Positions 5,380 to 6,022 of a stretch of 6,022 nucleotides of DNA are shown piece by piece (within the stretch, counting starts at the first letter, position 1; each line of letters opens with the position of its first letter). Source of the DNA: an uncultured Rhodospirillales bacterium (GTDB lineage: Bacteria > Pseudomonadota > Alphaproteobacteria > RF32 > CAG-239); the NCBI GenBank assembly GCA_902795665.1, contig CADBMA010000075.1, positions 1-6,022 of the forward strand, written 5' to 3'. The notes under the pieces were generated by a model, which worked only from the letters and a program-made list of their open reading frames with translations, did no database searches and was not told the DNA's origin. A program made the translations under genes and the position numbers.

Positions 5380-5874
5380 TCATTCTCCTTTTAAATATGC
5401 TAGTTTTTCACTTAAAATTTTACGAGCGTTAAACATTCTGGATTTTATTGTTCCGAGCGGAACATTAAGTTTTTGAGCAATTTGTTCTAAAGGCATATCC
5501 TCAAACTCGTGCATTATAATAACTTTGCGCATTTTATACGGCAAATCATCTACTGCCTTCAAGATAAGCTTTTGGCGTTTTTTTGCATCGATAGCTTCTT
5601 CTTGTGAATTAGTATCTGCAATATTGTTCAGTACTTCGTCATCTGTTATTTCTGCTGCTCTTTCGCGTACAGTCTTGGAGCGAAAATAGTCACGGCAAAC
5701 ATTTGCTGTCAAAGTACATAACCATTGTTTGAATTTGCCCTGTTCTTGATAATTATTCATATTGCGCCAAGTTTTGATATATACTTCTTGCTCAATATCT
5801 TCATTATATGTTCCGGTAACACGGCGGATTACCGCGCGGATAATCCCTTTATTTTCTTGGATAATATCTTTCAT
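5380..5874 (-). CDS. ECF-type RNA polymerase sigma factor
   Basis: From the ATG at 5874 the product has 164 residues, typical of ECF (group 4) sigma factors, which direct RNA polymerase to a small set of promoters, often in response to envelope or metal stress. Residues 8-73 form sigma region 2, with the polymerase-binding NEDIEQEVYIKTWRN (24-38) and a -10-contacting stretch FKQWLCTLTANVCRDYFRSK (48-67). A charged linker spans about 74-100. Region 4 covers about 103-160, with LPYKMRKVIIMHEFEDMPLE followed by the helix-turn-helix IAQKLNVPLGTIKSRMFNARK. An in-frame ATG at 5898 would add 8 residues. I prefer 5874 because it overlaps the upstream ORF stop as TGATG, although neither start has a good Shine-Dalgarno. 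The Spy-like gene follows immediately. No membrane anti-sigma gene is seen on the downstream side. The operon promoter is outside the window, so autoregulation cannot be tested here. Confidence 0.92.
   Translation of the reverse strand: MKDIIQENKGIIRAVIRRVTGTYNEDIEQEVYIKTWRNMNNYQEQGKFKQWLCTLTANVCRDYFRSKTVRERAAEITDDEVLNNIADTNSQEEAIDAKKRQKLILKAVDDLPYKMRKVIIMHEFEDMPLEQIAQKLNVPLGTIKSRMFNARKILSEKLAYLKGE
5384..5390 (-). promoter_or_regulatory. Ribosome binding site of the Spy-like gene, inside the sigma gene
   Basis: The minus strand reads AAGGAGA within the last codons of the sigma gene (K-G-E), just before its TGA. The spacing is far too short for the ATG at 5383 and about 7 bases for the ATG at 5377, so it decides the start in favour of 5377. 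Confidence 0.75.
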
Positions 5875-6022
5875 CAGCTTACCATCAGCAATCCGCATTC
5901 ATCAACCGGCAACCCCAATTCTTCAATTGGAGAAACCGCACTCATATATTGATCATAATCAACCCATTCTCCGCTATCAGACACTCTCGGACTTTTGAAA
6001 GAAAACAAGCCGATCATTACCA
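5874..6022 (-). CDS. Small or partial unrecognised ORF coupled to the ECF sigma gene
   Basis: The frame is open from the right window edge to a TGA at 5876-5874 that shares its A with the preferred sigma ATG. If the ATG at 6017 is the start, the product has 47 residues, beginning MIGLFSFKSPRVSDSGEW and ending GLLMVS. If not, this is the C-terminal end of a larger gene, because the frame is also open in the few bases before that ATG. The codons look protein-like and the composition is acidic (WVDYDQY, IEELGLPVDE). No signal peptide, membrane segment or known motif is visible. I do not recognise it. The TGATG junction, standard in co-translated gene pairs, is the main support for its being real. 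It could be a leader peptide, a small regulator or the end of an unrelated upstream gene. Confidence 0.5.
   Translation of the reverse strand, partial: VMIGLFSFKSPRVSDSGEWVDYDQYMSAVSPIEELGLPVDECGLLMVS
5913..5932 (-). repeat. Possible mRNA hairpin upstream of the sigma start
   Basis: On the minus strand CTCCAATT and AATTGGGG form an 8-bp stem (one G-U pair) around a GAAG loop, about 40 bases before the sigma ATG at 5874. It lies inside the small ORF, so it could be incidental. Confidence 0.35.

Noticed and set aside
5449..5464. Inverted repeat TGTTCC/GGAACA in the sigma gene
   Set aside because: It encodes the conserved N-V-P-L-G-T-I of the region 4 helix-turn-helix, and the arms are only 6 bases.

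Overview
The window is AT-rich, with strong Shine-Dalgarno sequences ahead of several genes. Its best-matching protein families (HtpX, a short YkuD L,D-transpeptidase, GlgP) look proteobacterial. The HtpX form, with an 'NAFATGRNP..AAVAAT' segment and a 'SRTREYAADEGAA' segment, is closest to what I know from Alphaproteobacteria. My inference is an AT-rich, possibly host- or gut-associated alphaproteobacterium. No marker gene here proves this.

Layout. (1) Positions 2-2706, plus strand: glycogen phosphorylase glgP, whose N-terminus is cut off by the window edge, followed after 2 bases by a secreted YkuD L,D-transpeptidase. (2) Positions 2714-4046, minus strand, convergent with block 1 and 7 bp from it: a small histidine-rich putative lipoprotein, then the membrane zinc protease HtpX. 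(3) Positions 4047-4234: a divergent intergenic region with a 32-bp imperfect dyad and a candidate promoter. (4) Positions 4235-4828, plus strand: a serine recombinase very like the Mpi master DNA invertase family of Bacteroides. It ends in a pair of mutually exclusive hairpins and a strong bidirectional terminator. (5) Positions 4904-6022, minus strand: an operon entering from beyond the right edge. It holds the end of (or all of) an unrecognised small ORF, an ECF sigma factor and a Spy/CpxP-like periplasmic protein rich in His and Met. These three are linked by TGATG and TGA-aa-ATG junctions, which suggest translational coupling.

How the genes may work together. Blocks 1, 2 and 5 have an envelope-maintenance theme: peptidoglycan cross-linking, membrane protein quality control, a periplasmic chaperone-like protein and an extracytoplasmic-function sigma factor. 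In E. coli, htpX, spy, cpxP and an L,D-transpeptidase gene belong to the Cpx envelope-stress response, so the clustering is suggestive, but no shared regulatory site was found. No membrane anti-sigma factor is visible next to the ECF gene, so the Met/His-rich Spy-like protein is a candidate part of its signal input.

The most unusual items are the Mpi-type invertase with a dyad just upstream, the sigma/Spy-like operon with its coupled small upstream ORF, a perfect 21-bp palindrome inside the L,D-transpeptidase gene, and the tight coupling of glycogen phosphorylase to a cell-wall enzyme. I found no rRNA, tRNA, CRISPR array or insertion sequence. No stretch longer than 300 bases lacks a gene.
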